Both the position numbers and the translations under genes were made by a program. From assembly GCA_016926235.1 (NCBI GenBank), contig JAFGOZ010000281.1, positions 1-6,836 on the forward strand: a stretch of 6,836 nt of DNA. The letters run 5' to 3'. Of the stretch, positions 1 through 6,836 are shown one piece after another. Positions within the stretch are counted from its first letter, which is position 1, and each line of letters starts with the position of its first letter. The notes under the pieces are model-generated. The model was not told the origin of the DNA. It saw nothing but the letters and a program-made list of their open reading frames with translations, and made no database searches. The stretch comes from Bacteroidales bacterium (lineage in GTDB: Bacteria > Bacteroidota > Bacteroidia > Bacteroidales > UBA10428).

Positions 1-9
1 AAATCTTAA

Positions 10-162
10 TTCATTAATAACCATGAAGATCCAAGATTACTTAATTTTCTAATAACATTCTGGAATCCGGAAACTGAATATATAGAGAATGTAACCTTTA
101 AAGTATTGAAAATTAAAGTAACTCAGGTTTCGCAGTTCTTTAAAATGTTGAAAACCAAATAG
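10..162 (+). other. Unassigned stop-free stretch, possible 3' tail of an upstream gene
   Basis: A reading frame without stops runs from just after a TAA at 7-9 to a TAG at 160-162, about 50 codons, with no good start near its left end. The translation includes the stretch FWNPETEYIENVTFKV, which loosely resembles the beta-sandwich tails of some glycoside hydrolases. That resemblance is too weak to name a family. It could be the end of a decayed gene truncated on the left, or chance openness in AT-rich DNA. It ends 14 bases before the glycoside hydrolase start at 177. No clear promoter or terminator was found in bases 1-176. Confidence 0.2.
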
Positions 163-176
163 AAATTGTCAAAACG

Positions 177-2399
177 ATGAAAAAGTTTATAATATTTTTT
201 TTAGGGTTGTTTTTAGTTGAATGTGGTCCGACGACGACAGTTGGGGATTTTTATCCACTTTTCCCGTTTGTAATTTCTTTTGATGGACCTGATAATACAT
301 CGAGCATGGCCCATTTGATTGAGACTCCGGCAGGCAAACATGGTTTTGTTCGTGTTGAGAAAGGTCGGTTTGTTAACGATGCTGGATCTGTCCGGTTAAA
401 TGGGACAAACCTGACCGGTCCGGCTAATTTCCCATCGCATGAGGCCGCTGACAAGCTGGCCGCACGTCTGGTACGACTTGGAATAAACTGTGTACGCCAT
501 CACTTTATGGATACATGGTACGTTAATTTTATGCCTAAGCCAACACAGGCTATTCTGGCTGATGATACAGACACGCAACGGGAACTTGATCCAAATCAAC
601 TTGATAAACTTGATTATCTCATTGCAACTTTAAAGAAAAGGGGCATATATTCAGATTTAAACCTCCATGTAGGACGTACTTTGGATAAGCGTGACGGCTT
701 CATAAATATAGAGGATCTTCCCTGGGCTAATAAGGGCATCAATCAGTTTGAACCAAGAATGATCGAGTTACAGAAAGAGTATGCACGGAGGCTTCTGACA
801 CATGTTAATCCTTATACCGGCAATGCTTATACAGACGAACCAAGCGTAGCTCTGATTGAGATTACAAATGAAAACTCGTTTATGGAGCAGTATTTTAATG
901 GTATTTTTGACATGATGAAGAATCCTTACGCAGCGGAACTTCAACGTCAATGGAATGTATGGTTACATCGAAAATATGAATCTGGCTCGGCGCTGAAAAT
1001 TGCCTGGGAACCTCAGCAAGAGAACATTGATTCATCGTCACAAAGCAAAAATTATATACCTGGTAATATTGTGATGGGATTTGCAAGCAACACAATTCCT
1101 ATTTTGAAAATGGGAAACGTCTTTCCCAAAACGGCACTAAATGATTTCCTTCAATTTCTTGAGGACACTGAGTCCTATTACTGGACAGAAATGTATAATT
1201 ATATTAAGCAGGATCTGAAGGCGAAGCCTCCGGTCTCAGGAACACAGCTCGATTACAGTCCTCCTCATATTCAGGCTTTATTGGACTATATTGATATTCA
1301 CAAATATTGGAGCCACCCCCAAGGTGGATGGATTTCGCCCACTGCTAATGAACCCTGGACCATCGAAAACGATCCAATGGTAAATACTATGGGCGACATT
1401 AAGAATTGTCTTGCAATAAAACGTGTTAATAATAAGCCATATACAATAAGTGAATATAATCATCCGTATCCAAATCAATTCGGTGCAGAAGGACATCCGA
1501 TACTTTGTATTTATGGTCGGTTACAGGGATGGGATGGAGTGTTCCAGTACAGCTACAACCATTACGTCAATGACTTTGAACCACAGGCAAATCCCTGGTG
1601 TTTCTTTGATTGTATCGCTCGTACCGATGTATTGGCGCACTTTCCTGCGTGTGCAGCCATATTCCTTAGGGGTGATGTGCAGGAATCAAAGGAATCTATA
1701 ATAGCAGCAGTAGATATCGAAAAATACAGGGAATGGTTGGCTGACCACCGAACAGTATCTTTTGATATTGGTTCTCTTGGATTCGATACGAGACTTTCGC
1801 TGGTGCATAAGACAGCTCTTGATTTTAAAGGCAAAGGGATAAAACCTGATGATGCTCCAAGACTACCTGCTGATCAAAAGGTATTCATCAGTGATACAGA
1901 AGAAATAACTTGGAACACAGAAAAGCCAGATGCTTCATATCTGGTTGTTAATACAGCAAATACGAAACTCTTCACCGGCTTTCCTGAAGGAAGAACAATC
2001 GAAATGGGTAACGTGCATCTGAATATCGGTAAGACAAGGCTTAACTGGGCTACAGTATCGCTGGTCTCCCGCAAGGCAACAGGCTTTGGTGATCAGGGGA
2101 AACCGACTAACATTCTTCTGGCTGCCACAGGTGATTCAGGAAACTCGGGACGCATCATTAAAGCTTTGGGAGGATATAAAATCACTCTTACTGACAGTGG
2201 CTCGGCACCTGTTTTAGTTGAAGGAATACCAGCAAGGATAATTATTCCTTCAAACAATAAAAAAACAAAGTTTTTCGCTTTGGATTCTAATGGAGATAGA
2301 AAAAAAGAAATCCCTGTTAAGATGGCAAAAGGAGGAGGATCAAAAATAATATTGAAACCTGAATATGAGACCATCTGGTATGAGATCGAAATTCAATAA
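177..2399 (+). CDS. Exported clan GH-A (GH5-like) glycoside hydrolase
   Basis: The product is a 740-residue protein that probably hydrolyses beta-linked glycans outside the cytoplasm; the substrate cannot be told. Residues 1-16 form a short KK-led hydrophobic signal ending LFLVEC. Cys16 could be a lipoprotein cysteine, but Glu at -1 is unusual for a lipobox, so a plain signal peptide or anchor is possible. A strand rich in the GH-A pattern follows: GKHGFVRVEKGRFVND, then VRLNGTNL, then GINCVRHH with Arg107 and His108-His109. The expected acid/base lies in ITNENS (Asn231-Glu232), after the fourth barrel strand. The expected nucleophile is Glu426 in TISEYNHP, after the seventh strand. Residues from about 560 to 740 look like beta-sandwich accessory modules. 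The ATG at 177 is chosen because the signal sequence starts there; no strong Shine-Dalgarno precedes it. The length is normal for such multidomain bacterial enzymes, and the gene looks intact. The exact GH family is uncertain; the clan assignment is firm. Confidence 0.85.
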   Translation: MKKFIIFFLGLFLVECGPTTTVGDFYPLFPFVISFDGPDNTSSMAHLIETPAGKHGFVRVEKGRFVNDAGSVRLNGTNLTGPANFPSHEAADKLAARLVRLGINCVRHHFMDTWYVNFMPKPTQAILADDTDTQRELDPNQLDKLDYLIATLKKRGIYSDLNLHVGRTLDKRDGFINIEDLPWANKGINQFEPRMIELQKEYARRLLTHVNPYTGNAYTDEPSVALIEITNENSFMEQYFNGIFDMMKNPYAAELQRQWNVWLHRKYESGSALKIAWEPQQENIDSSSQSKNYIPGNIVMGFASNTIPILKMGNVFPKTALNDFLQFLEDTESYYWTEMYNYIKQDLKAKPPVSGTQLDYSPPHIQALLDYIDIHKYWSHPQGGWISPTANEPWTIENDPMVNTMGDIKNCLAIKRVNNKPYTISEYNHPYPNQFGAEGHPILCIYGRLQGWDGVFQYSYNHYVNDFEPQANPWCFFDCIARTDVLAHFPACAAIFLRGDVQESKESIIAAVDIEKYREWLADHRTVSFDIGSLGFDTRLSLVHKTALDFKGKGIKPDDAPRLPADQKVFISDTEEITWNTEKPDASYLVVNTANTKLFTGFPEGRTIEMGNVHLNIGKTRLNWATVSLVSRKATGFGDQGKPTNILLAATGDSGNSGRIIKALGGYKITLTDSGSAPVLVEGIPARIIIPSNNKKTKFFALDSNGDRKKEIPVKMAKGGGSKIILKPEYETIWYEIEIQ

Positions 2400-2566
2400 A
2401 GAAATTTTAAGTTTGTTGAGGAGTGCAAATAATTTTGTGTAAATGACTGTTTAGTAGATGATATAAATGGTTGAAGAATAGTAAAATAAGTTAATAAAAG
2501 GAGAATGATAAATCTATTAATTTACTAATATTCAATGTATTAGAGTTAAATAAAAAACAAAAAAAC
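2400..2566. other. Noncoding gap left of the IS4-like remnant
   Basis: This AT-rich gap separates the hydrolase stop from the transposase start. It presumably contains the left end of the insertion sequence, but the right end is lost, so no terminal inverted repeat could be paired. A purine-rich AAAAGGAGA precedes an ATG at 2505 that opens only seven codons. The transposase frame itself is stop-free back to 2498 but has no upstream ATG. No convincing hairpin terminator for the preceding hydrolase was seen. Confidence 0.5.
2430..2437 (+). promoter_or_regulatory. Possible Bacteroidota-type -7 box (TAATTTTG)
   Basis: The octamer TAATTTTG matches the TAnnTTTG consensus for the -7 element of Bacteroidota housekeeping promoters. 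TTTG/TTG triplets lie at 2412-2418, but the spacing of about 12-14 bases is shorter than the usual 19 or so, so the -33 match is poor. If real, it would drive the transposase remnant at 2567 and whatever follows. In AT-rich DNA such an octamer also occurs by chance. Confidence 0.2.
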
Positions 2567-3040
2567 ATGCTCTCAAACAAAGGTTTAAATAAGATACCAG
2601 AATTAAAAACAAGATTTACCCATTTCTGGGTAGAACCGGATTTTTTTAAGAGTTCTTTGAAATGTTTTACATTTTCATCATTGTGCAAGGCTTTGGGTCC
2701 CTTTAAGCTTAGAGGATATAGTTTTAAGAGCATCTTCACGATTTTACTAACATTACCATTCCTTGGAATTGAGACAGTCAACAGTATGTATAATCATTAT
2801 CCGATTGAACTGGCAACAATAAAGAAAGATATCTTTTACCGTATAAAGAATAATCCTGGAATATGTTGGCGGATTATACTTTGGCTTTTTGCATGCAAAT
2901 TCAGGGATGTTGTTAACGAAAAGAGTACGCAGGAAAGTAGCTCCCCAAGATGTTTTATTGTAGATGACGGCAAACTGCCTAAGAGTGGAAGGTTGATTGA
3001 GAAAGTATCCTATGTATTTGATCATGTCTTAAGAAAATGA
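2567..3040 (+). pseudogene. IS4-like DDE transposase, 5' part only
   Basis: The 157 residues correspond to the N-terminal part of an IS4-like DDE transposase of a type common in Bacteroidota, which catalyses cut-and-paste movement of its insertion sequence. The N-terminal half is a basic helical DNA-binding region (LKCFTFSSLCKALGPF and onward). The start of the RNase-H-like catalytic domain is seen as CFIVDDGKLPKSGR, with the first catalytic aspartate at Asp133 or Asp134, then IEKVSYVFDHV. The family normally continues for about 250 more residues with the second Asp and the Glu; all of this is missing. The frame ends at TGA 3038-3040, where the DNA switches to an unrelated hydrolase remnant in another frame. 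It therefore cannot be active. The ATG at 2567 is the first in frame; the true start could lie slightly upstream, since the frame is open from 2498. Confidence 0.75.
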
Positions 3041-3479
3041 ACTCTGGTGGGGTGATTTTTATTTCTTAATTGGCGAAGTTCTTAAGAATGGTTCACGTCC
3101 ATGGGAAGGATCAGATTATTATTGGCATAATCCTGATCTTTTTCTAAAGTATATGCCAAAATCAGTCCTTCATAGTAATTGGTATTACGAGGAAACCTTC
3201 GATGAAACAAAAACTTATGTAAAAGCTTATCTCGAACTTGAGAAACTAGGATACGATCAAATGCCTAACGGTAGTTTCCATATAGATAATGAGAAAAGTA
3301 TTTTAAATACAGTTCAGTTTTGTGAAAAGAATTTAAACTACAAAAGGTTATTAGGCTTTTTACAGACAATCTAAAAACCAATAATTGAAGAGTATCAGGG
3401 ACATATCTTAGAAGATGTTGAACTGGTGGAAAATGCAAAGATGTGGTATGAAGGCAAACATCTGGCATCACCGCAATAA
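3033..3479 (+). pseudogene. 3' remnant of a GH20-like glycoside hydrolase gene, with internal stop
   Basis: From about base 3033 a single frame reads ELWWGDFYFLIGEVLKNGSR, then PWEGSDYYWHNPD, then MPKSVLHSNWYY, LELEKLGYDQMPNGS and LLGFLQT. This order and wording match, from memory, the C-terminal part of the TIM barrel of Bacteroidota proteins annotated as GH20-like or Tat-signal family hydrolases. The frame meets a TAA at 3372-3374, then continues without shift as KPIIEEYQGHILEDVELVEN to a TAA at 3477-3479. Homologues as recalled read QTPWKPT there, so the stop occupies the tryptophan codon. The N-terminal two thirds of the enzyme are absent; its place is taken by the transposase fragment. 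An ATG at 3153 gives a 73-codon frame, but this is only a piece of the remnant. It probably once preceded the transporter gene in the same transcription unit. A stable product is unlikely. Confidence 0.65.
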
Positions 3480-3526
3480 ATATTAATTGCCTTATACCAT
3501 AAACAAGAAATGCAGGAAAATTCGAA

Positions 3527-4753
3527 ATGAAAAAATTCTGTATACCTTATAAATGGGAACTTGTTATATTTCTCTGGCTTGCTTTTTTCTTTAATCAGGC
3601 TGATCGTCAGATTTTCAATATAGTTCTTACCTCAATACGTGATGATCTGGGATTGTCTGATGCCAATATGGGATTAATAGCAACAATCTTTACATTGTTT
3701 TATGGATTAATGGTTCCTGTTGGCGGCATATTGGGAGACCGGATCAATAAGAAGTACATTCTGATAATCAGTCTGCTGATATGGAGTGCAGCAACATTAG
3801 TGACCGGATTCAGTTTTACCCTTGTTCAACTGATTGTATTGAGGAGCATAGCATTAGGGGGAGGAGAAGCTCTCTATGCTCCTTCAGCCAATTCGCTCAT
3901 TTGTGAATATCATCAAAATACAAGGGCTACAGCAATGTCTATCCATCAAACTGCATTATATGTCGGTATTATCGGAAGTGGTTATCTGACCGGATATATT
4001 GCTGATTCATTTGGCTGGCGCATTGCTTTTTACCTTTTTGGCGGATTTGGAATAATACTTGCGGCCGTTTTCTATTTCAGAGTAAAAGATTCCAAAGTAC
4101 TGCTGGACGCAGTTATTACCCCTGGCGCGAAAAAAAGTGTCACAGAAGTACTTAAAGTGTTTTTTACAAAGCCTACTGCCATTCTGCTGGCATTAGCATT
4201 TGCAGGTATGCAATTTGCAGGAGTTGGTTTTCTGACATGGATGCCGACATTCTTACATGAAAAGTTTAATTTTTCTTTAGCCCGCGCAGGCTTTGATTCG
4301 ACATTTTATCATCATGTTGCCGCATTTATTGGTGTTATCTTAGGAGCAAGAATTGCAGATAAACTGGCACAGAAATATTTTGGAACAAGAGGGTTTGTTC
4401 AAATGGTCGGTTTAGCGATTGGAGCCCCTTTCATTTATATGATTGGGAAAAGCAACTCGATAATGATTATTTATCTTGCACTGGCTATTTTTGGTTTTTG
4501 CCGCGGGATTTATGATTCAAATATTTTTGCAGCACTTTATGATGTAATTGAAATACCTTACAGGGCAACTGCAACAGGAATTATGTTGATGTTTGCTTTC
4601 ATTATCGGATCCGCATCCCCTTATATTCTGGGGGTTCTTAAACCTGTATTTGGCCTCTCAAACGGACTAAAGTTTTTATCTATAGGCTATCTTTTTGCTG
4701 CGGTTTGCATTTTTATTGCCTTAGTATTTTTTTACAAAAGTGACAGAGTTTAA
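3527..4753 (+). CDS. MFS transporter, sugar or organic-acid type
   Basis: The 408-residue protein is a major facilitator superfamily carrier in the inner membrane, with about twelve hydrophobic helices in two halves split by a basic loop near residues 185-210. The first helix carries FFNQADRQ (Asp26, Arg27), as in the NxxDRQ signature of spinster- and anion:cation-symporter-like members. The loop between helices 2 and 3 holds the MFS motif A, GGILGDRINKK, with Asp71 and Arg72. LRSIALGGGEALYAPSANSL and RATAMSIHQTALYVG follow in helices 4-5, as expected. The second half ends with a typical helix 12 and a short charged tail. Length and ends look complete. The start at 3527 follows 47 bases after the hydrolase remnant, and the next gene begins 44 bases downstream, so cotranscription is likely. 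Context suggests import of a sugar or sugar acid freed by neighbouring hydrolases; the substrate is not readable from the sequence. Confidence 0.9.
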   Translation: MKKFCIPYKWELVIFLWLAFFFNQADRQIFNIVLTSIRDDLGLSDANMGLIATIFTLFYGLMVPVGGILGDRINKKYILIISLLIWSAATLVTGFSFTLVQLIVLRSIALGGGEALYAPSANSLICEYHQNTRATAMSIHQTALYVGIIGSGYLTGYIADSFGWRIAFYLFGGFGIILAAVFYFRVKDSKVLLDAVITPGAKKSVTEVLKVFFTKPTAILLALAFAGMQFAGVGFLTWMPTFLHEKFNFSLARAGFDSTFYHHVAAFIGVILGARIADKLAQKYFGTRGFVQMVGLAIGAPFIYMIGKSNSIMIIYLALAIFGFCRGIYDSNIFAALYDVIEIPYRATATGIMLMFAFIIGSASPYILGVLKPVFGLSNGLKFLSIGYLFAAVCIFIALVFFYKSDRV

Positions 4754-4797
4754 AGACTTGGTAATCAATATTTAATATTATTCAAGAAATTAATTTG

Positions 4798-5706
4798 ATG
4801 CTTAAATTGGCATTTGACGACATCCTAAGAACTATGGTAAAATATCCTTTAACTGAGGTAAAAGTATTTCAGAACGGACCTTGGAGAGTTTCCGGATACA
4901 AAGATTTGTTCGATATGAATAGTCTTGAGTGTAACACTTTAAATAAGTTGGTTGGTACTCAGCTTAACATTTTGATTGATAGAGGTGAAAATTACCTCAA
5001 AAACATTTTAATAAGCAACCTATTGGTGCATGAAAAACCATTTGTTTGCCCAAATATCCATATTAACTTGCCAGTTATGATACCATTGGATATATGGCTC
5101 GACAATAGCTACTTCCTAGTGCCTGTTCAACAACCGCAATCCAATATACCGTTACACAGCCATCCAAATACAAATTACCTAAAAATCCACTTTAATGAAC
5201 TTTTAAAAAGGTATGAAACATACTATATAGCAGAGGCTTGCGGGCGTACCAAAACAATGATGATATTCCATAAAGGTACCGATTTAGAAAAGGGGGAGAG
5301 GAAACGCTGTGAGTCGTGGGCAAAGCAACAGCCTATAACAGACTGGATAAGGTGCATCAAAATTTGGCCTTTAAACTCAGGCGATTTATACCTAATTCCC
5401 CTTAATTCAATCCATGGACATGGAGGCAACCAAATAGTTTTGGGAATGGATACAAACGCCAGTCTTGGCGGAACTGAGCACTCTTTCTTTACCTGGGCTT
5501 TTATGTGCTCATCATGTGATTACCTGATTAAGACATTGAAGGGAAAATCTGTTAAAATGTACCTCGATCATCGTTTTAATAATGAAAGATGGAGGGAGAA
5601 AGATTGGTTGAAAGAGTTATACTATCTGCGCCAGGAGGAAGTCATTAAATGGACAATGTTTGAACCAGCATATATCCACAATGGAAACAATAAAAGAAGA
5701 AGTTGA
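4798..5706 (+). CDS. Class I phosphomannose-isomerase-like cupin protein with replaced C-terminus
   Basis: The 302-residue product has the layout of class I mannose-6-phosphate-isomerase-like cupins, zinc enzymes interconverting aldose and ketose sugar phosphates in the cytoplasm. Likely metal ligands line up in order: His120 and His122 in LHSHPNTNY, Glu140 in ETYYIAEACG, and His206 in IPLNSIHGHGGNQ. In characterised class I enzymes the first ligand is Gln, so His120 is a substitution, as in some relatives. VLGMDT replaces the more common VLEIST. Family-like sequence continues to LDHRFNNERWREKDWLKELY and then ends early. The last residues, about WTMFEPAYIHNGNNKRRS, appear to be out-of-frame translation of the IS630-like scrap that overlaps from about 5642. 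Relatives recalled carry further beta-sandwich sequence here, so the gene is probably truncated and may be inactive. ATG at 4798 is preferred; a TTG immediately before it is also in frame. There is no strong ribosome site. Family assignment is moderately sure; the precise substrate is unknown. Confidence 0.6.
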   Translation: MLKLAFDDILRTMVKYPLTEVKVFQNGPWRVSGYKDLFDMNSLECNTLNKLVGTQLNILIDRGENYLKNILISNLLVHEKPFVCPNIHINLPVMIPLDIWLDNSYFLVPVQQPQSNIPLHSHPNTNYLKIHFNELLKRYETYYIAEACGRTKTMMIFHKGTDLEKGERKRCESWAKQQPITDWIRCIKIWPLNSGDLYLIPLNSIHGHGGNQIVLGMDTNASLGGTEHSFFTWAFMCSSCDYLIKTLKGKSVKMYLDHRFNNERWREKDWLKELYYLRQEEVIKWTMFEPAYIHNGNNKRRS

Positions 5707-5815
5707 TGCGTGGAAAACTCACAGAAATAATAAAAACAGTAAAATAAATTGGCAGTTCACAAACAAGTAAGCAAGAGTCAAATTGAAAAAGTTATTTCCT
5801 ACAATTTATAATTAA
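5642..5815 (+). pseudogene. 3' scrap of an IS630-like transposase gene
   Basis: In a frame different from the isomerase-like gene, the DNA reads GQCLNQHISTMETIKEEVDA, then WKTHRNNKNSKINWQFTNK, a TAA at 5768-5770, then ARVKLKKLFPTIYN and a TAA at 5813-5815. This is the characteristic C-terminal end of IS630/Tc1-type transposases (helical EVxAWxxxRN, then INWQFTxxDARIKLKRLYP). The stop sits exactly where the aspartate of KDARIKL is expected. The catalytic DDE domain is entirely missing, so this is an inactive relic. It overlaps the last 60 or so bases of the preceding gene, and the left edge is estimated within about 15 bases. No terminal inverted repeat could be recognised to its right. Confidence 0.7.
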
Positions 5816-5844
5816 CATAACACTAGTAACTATATTATTGGTAT

Positions 5845-6836
5845 ATGAAAAATAGAATTTTTAACTCGACTTTGGTCAAAAAAAAATTTCTTTCATTCTC
5901 TATTGTTTTTGCATTTATGTTTCCATCAACTATCTATTCTCAACGAAATTTCCATTCAATTGATAAATTTCGCATTGACCAAACCAAAAACATAATGCGA
6001 TCTGAAAATTTGGGTATTGCCAATGGAAAGATTACTACTGGTATTGAATGTAACGACTTGTTTAGCATCAAAGGAATATGGGCTCCTCCCTATGTATCTT
6101 CTGATTTTTCTTTTCAGGTAACTATCAATGGAAAATCAGTTGAGCAACCTCAGTACCTTTGGAAGCTATTTTATATAGAGAGATCGACCACCCTTGGGAA
6201 GGGATTGCTGGCTCAAACCAATACTTTGCTTGTCCCCGAAGGACGAGCGTTCATCTTTGCACTGCTCTTAAAAAACGAAGAAAAGGAAAAGTTATCAGTC
6301 TCTCTTGATTTTATTGTAAAGGGTACGCTTGACAAAATGCTTAGTGACACCAGTTGGGGCTTTTCGGCACCACAAAGTTCAACTGCTACCATAGCAAAAG
6401 CACTTAGTGAGAATTCTGTAGCATTCGAGCAGGGGGAGAATGCCATAGTCATTACTGCAAGCAATGGTCTTATTTGGGATAATACGCAAAATTGTTTTAG
6501 AGGTATTGCTACTATTACTCCTAGGGGTGAAATAAAGTTATACTTTACCTTCTCCATCGGCTCAATGATTGATGCTATGAAGCAATGTAGTGAAGTGGCT
6601 GGCAACCCTGAAGCGGCTTTTAAGAAAGCCTTTACCGTTTACGATAATAGGATAGTTGAACTTTACCAAAAACTGCCCCGCTTAGAATCAAACAATGCCT
6701 CTTTAGTGTGTTTTTACAATCGTTCACTAGTCCCGTTTCTTTTAAACCGATGGGAAGTTCCAGAGTTTAAACTAAATCCTTTTTATTCTACAGGTAGTGT
6801 GAGAGGTGGATGTATAGGAGAATACTTATGGAATGT
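5845..6836 (+). CDS. Secreted probable six-hairpin glycoside hydrolase, 5' part
   Basis: The frame is open from ATG 5845 to the window edge, giving 330 residues; the C-terminus lies beyond. Residues 12-32 form a signal peptide (KKK, then a hydrophobic FLSFSIVFAFMFP core, ending TIYS before Gln33), so the protein is exported to the periplasm or outside. Residues about 55-250 alternate short beta strands (FSFQVTINGKSV, RAFIFALLLKN, EIKLYFTFSIGS) and look like an N-terminal beta-sandwich. From about 255 the chain becomes helical, with YNRSLVPFLLNRWEVPEF (from Tyr291) and TGSVRGGCIGEYLWN (316-330). These resemble the opening of an (alpha/alpha)6 barrel of GH63/GH78-type six-hairpin enzymes. The catalytic acids would lie past the window. 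The start lies 29 bases after the IS630-like relic, so its original promoter may have been displaced. Secretion is sure; the enzyme class is an inference. Confidence 0.6.
   Translation, partial: MKNRIFNSTLVKKKFLSFSIVFAFMFPSTIYSQRNFHSIDKFRIDQTKNIMRSENLGIANGKITTGIECNDLFSIKGIWAPPYVSSDFSFQVTINGKSVEQPQYLWKLFYIERSTTLGKGLLAQTNTLLVPEGRAFIFALLLKNEEKEKLSVSLDFIVKGTLDKMLSDTSWGFSAPQSSTATIAKALSENSVAFEQGENAIVITASNGLIWDNTQNCFRGIATITPRGEIKLYFTFSIGSMIDAMKQCSEVAGNPEAAFKKAFTVYDNRIVELYQKLPRLESNNASLVCFYNRSLVPFLLNRWEVPEFKLNPFYSTGSVRGGCIGEYLWN

Noticed and set aside
2498..2528. AAAAGGAGA followed by ATG at 2505 as a leader peptide
   Set aside because: Only seven codons, no regulatory structure seen downstream, and purine runs are common in this AT-rich gap.
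2491..2781. 96-codon ORF on the - strand over the transposase start
   Set aside because: The + strand frame has recognisable transposase features; the reverse frame has none and is likely chance openness.
3153..3374. Stand-alone 73-codon + strand gene beginning at ATG 3153
   Set aside because: The same frame has clear hydrolase-like sequence upstream to about 3033 and downstream past the stop to 3479, so this is an internal slice of a pseudogene.
4754..4797. Terminator between transporter and isomerase-like genes (AATATTTAATATTATT)
   Set aside because: The symmetry is only A/T, with no GC stem or clear U-tract; more likely a short cotranscribed spacer.
5681..5770. Small 29-residue ORF starting at ATG 5681
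   Set aside because: It is internal to the IS630-like transposase tail; family-like residues precede the ATG in the same frame.
6213..6605. 130-codon ORF on the - strand
   Set aside because: It lies wholly opposite the secreted hydrolase reading frame, has no signal or domain that can be recognised, and its sequence is low-information.
1..6836. CRISPR array, tRNA, rRNA, riboswitch, toxin-antitoxin or phage-defence genes
   Set aside because: No regularly spaced repeats, no cloverleaf-like sequence and no protein motifs of such systems were seen on either strand.

Overview
The window looks like a chromosomal carbohydrate-utilisation region from a member of the Bacteroidota. The evidence is AT-rich DNA, weak or absent Shine-Dalgarno sequences before every start, short A/T-rich gene spacings, and a gene set typical of that phylum (secreted glycoside hydrolases, a sugar-type MFS carrier, a phosphomannose-isomerase-like cupin, decayed insertion sequences). 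The phylum is an inference; no marker gene is present. Every recognisable gene is on the + strand.

Layout from left to right. Bases 10-162 hold an unassigned stop-free stretch. Bases 177-2399 encode an apparently intact exported clan GH-A glycoside hydrolase, with both catalytic glutamates visible. Bases 2400-2566 are noncoding with one weak promoter-like box. Bases 2567-3040 are the 5' part of an IS4-like DDE transposase gene, cut off just after the first catalytic aspartate. It abuts the 3' remnant (about 3033-3479) of a GH20-like glycoside hydrolase gene, which also carries an in-frame stop at 3372-3374. Bases 3527-4753 encode an intact 12-helix MFS transporter. Bases 4798-5706 encode a class I phosphomannose-isomerase-like cupin protein. 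Its last residues appear to be read out of frame from the 3' scrap of an IS630-like transposase gene (about 5642-5815), which itself has an internal stop. Bases 5845-6836 are the start of another secreted protein, probably a six-hairpin glycoside hydrolase, running off the window.

A plausible reading is an old catabolic cluster: outer hydrolases release sugars, the MFS carrier imports a mono- or disaccharide (or sugar acid), and a cupin isomerase-like enzyme acts on the sugar inside. The cluster has been worn down by at least two unrelated insertion-sequence events. The 2.6 kb between the two IS scars holds a broken hydrolase, an intact transporter and a 3'-replaced isomerase-like gene. No SusC/SusD pair, regulator, RNA gene, CRISPR array or defence system is visible. 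The most notable content is the pair of junctions and the chimeric C-terminus, not a new pathway.
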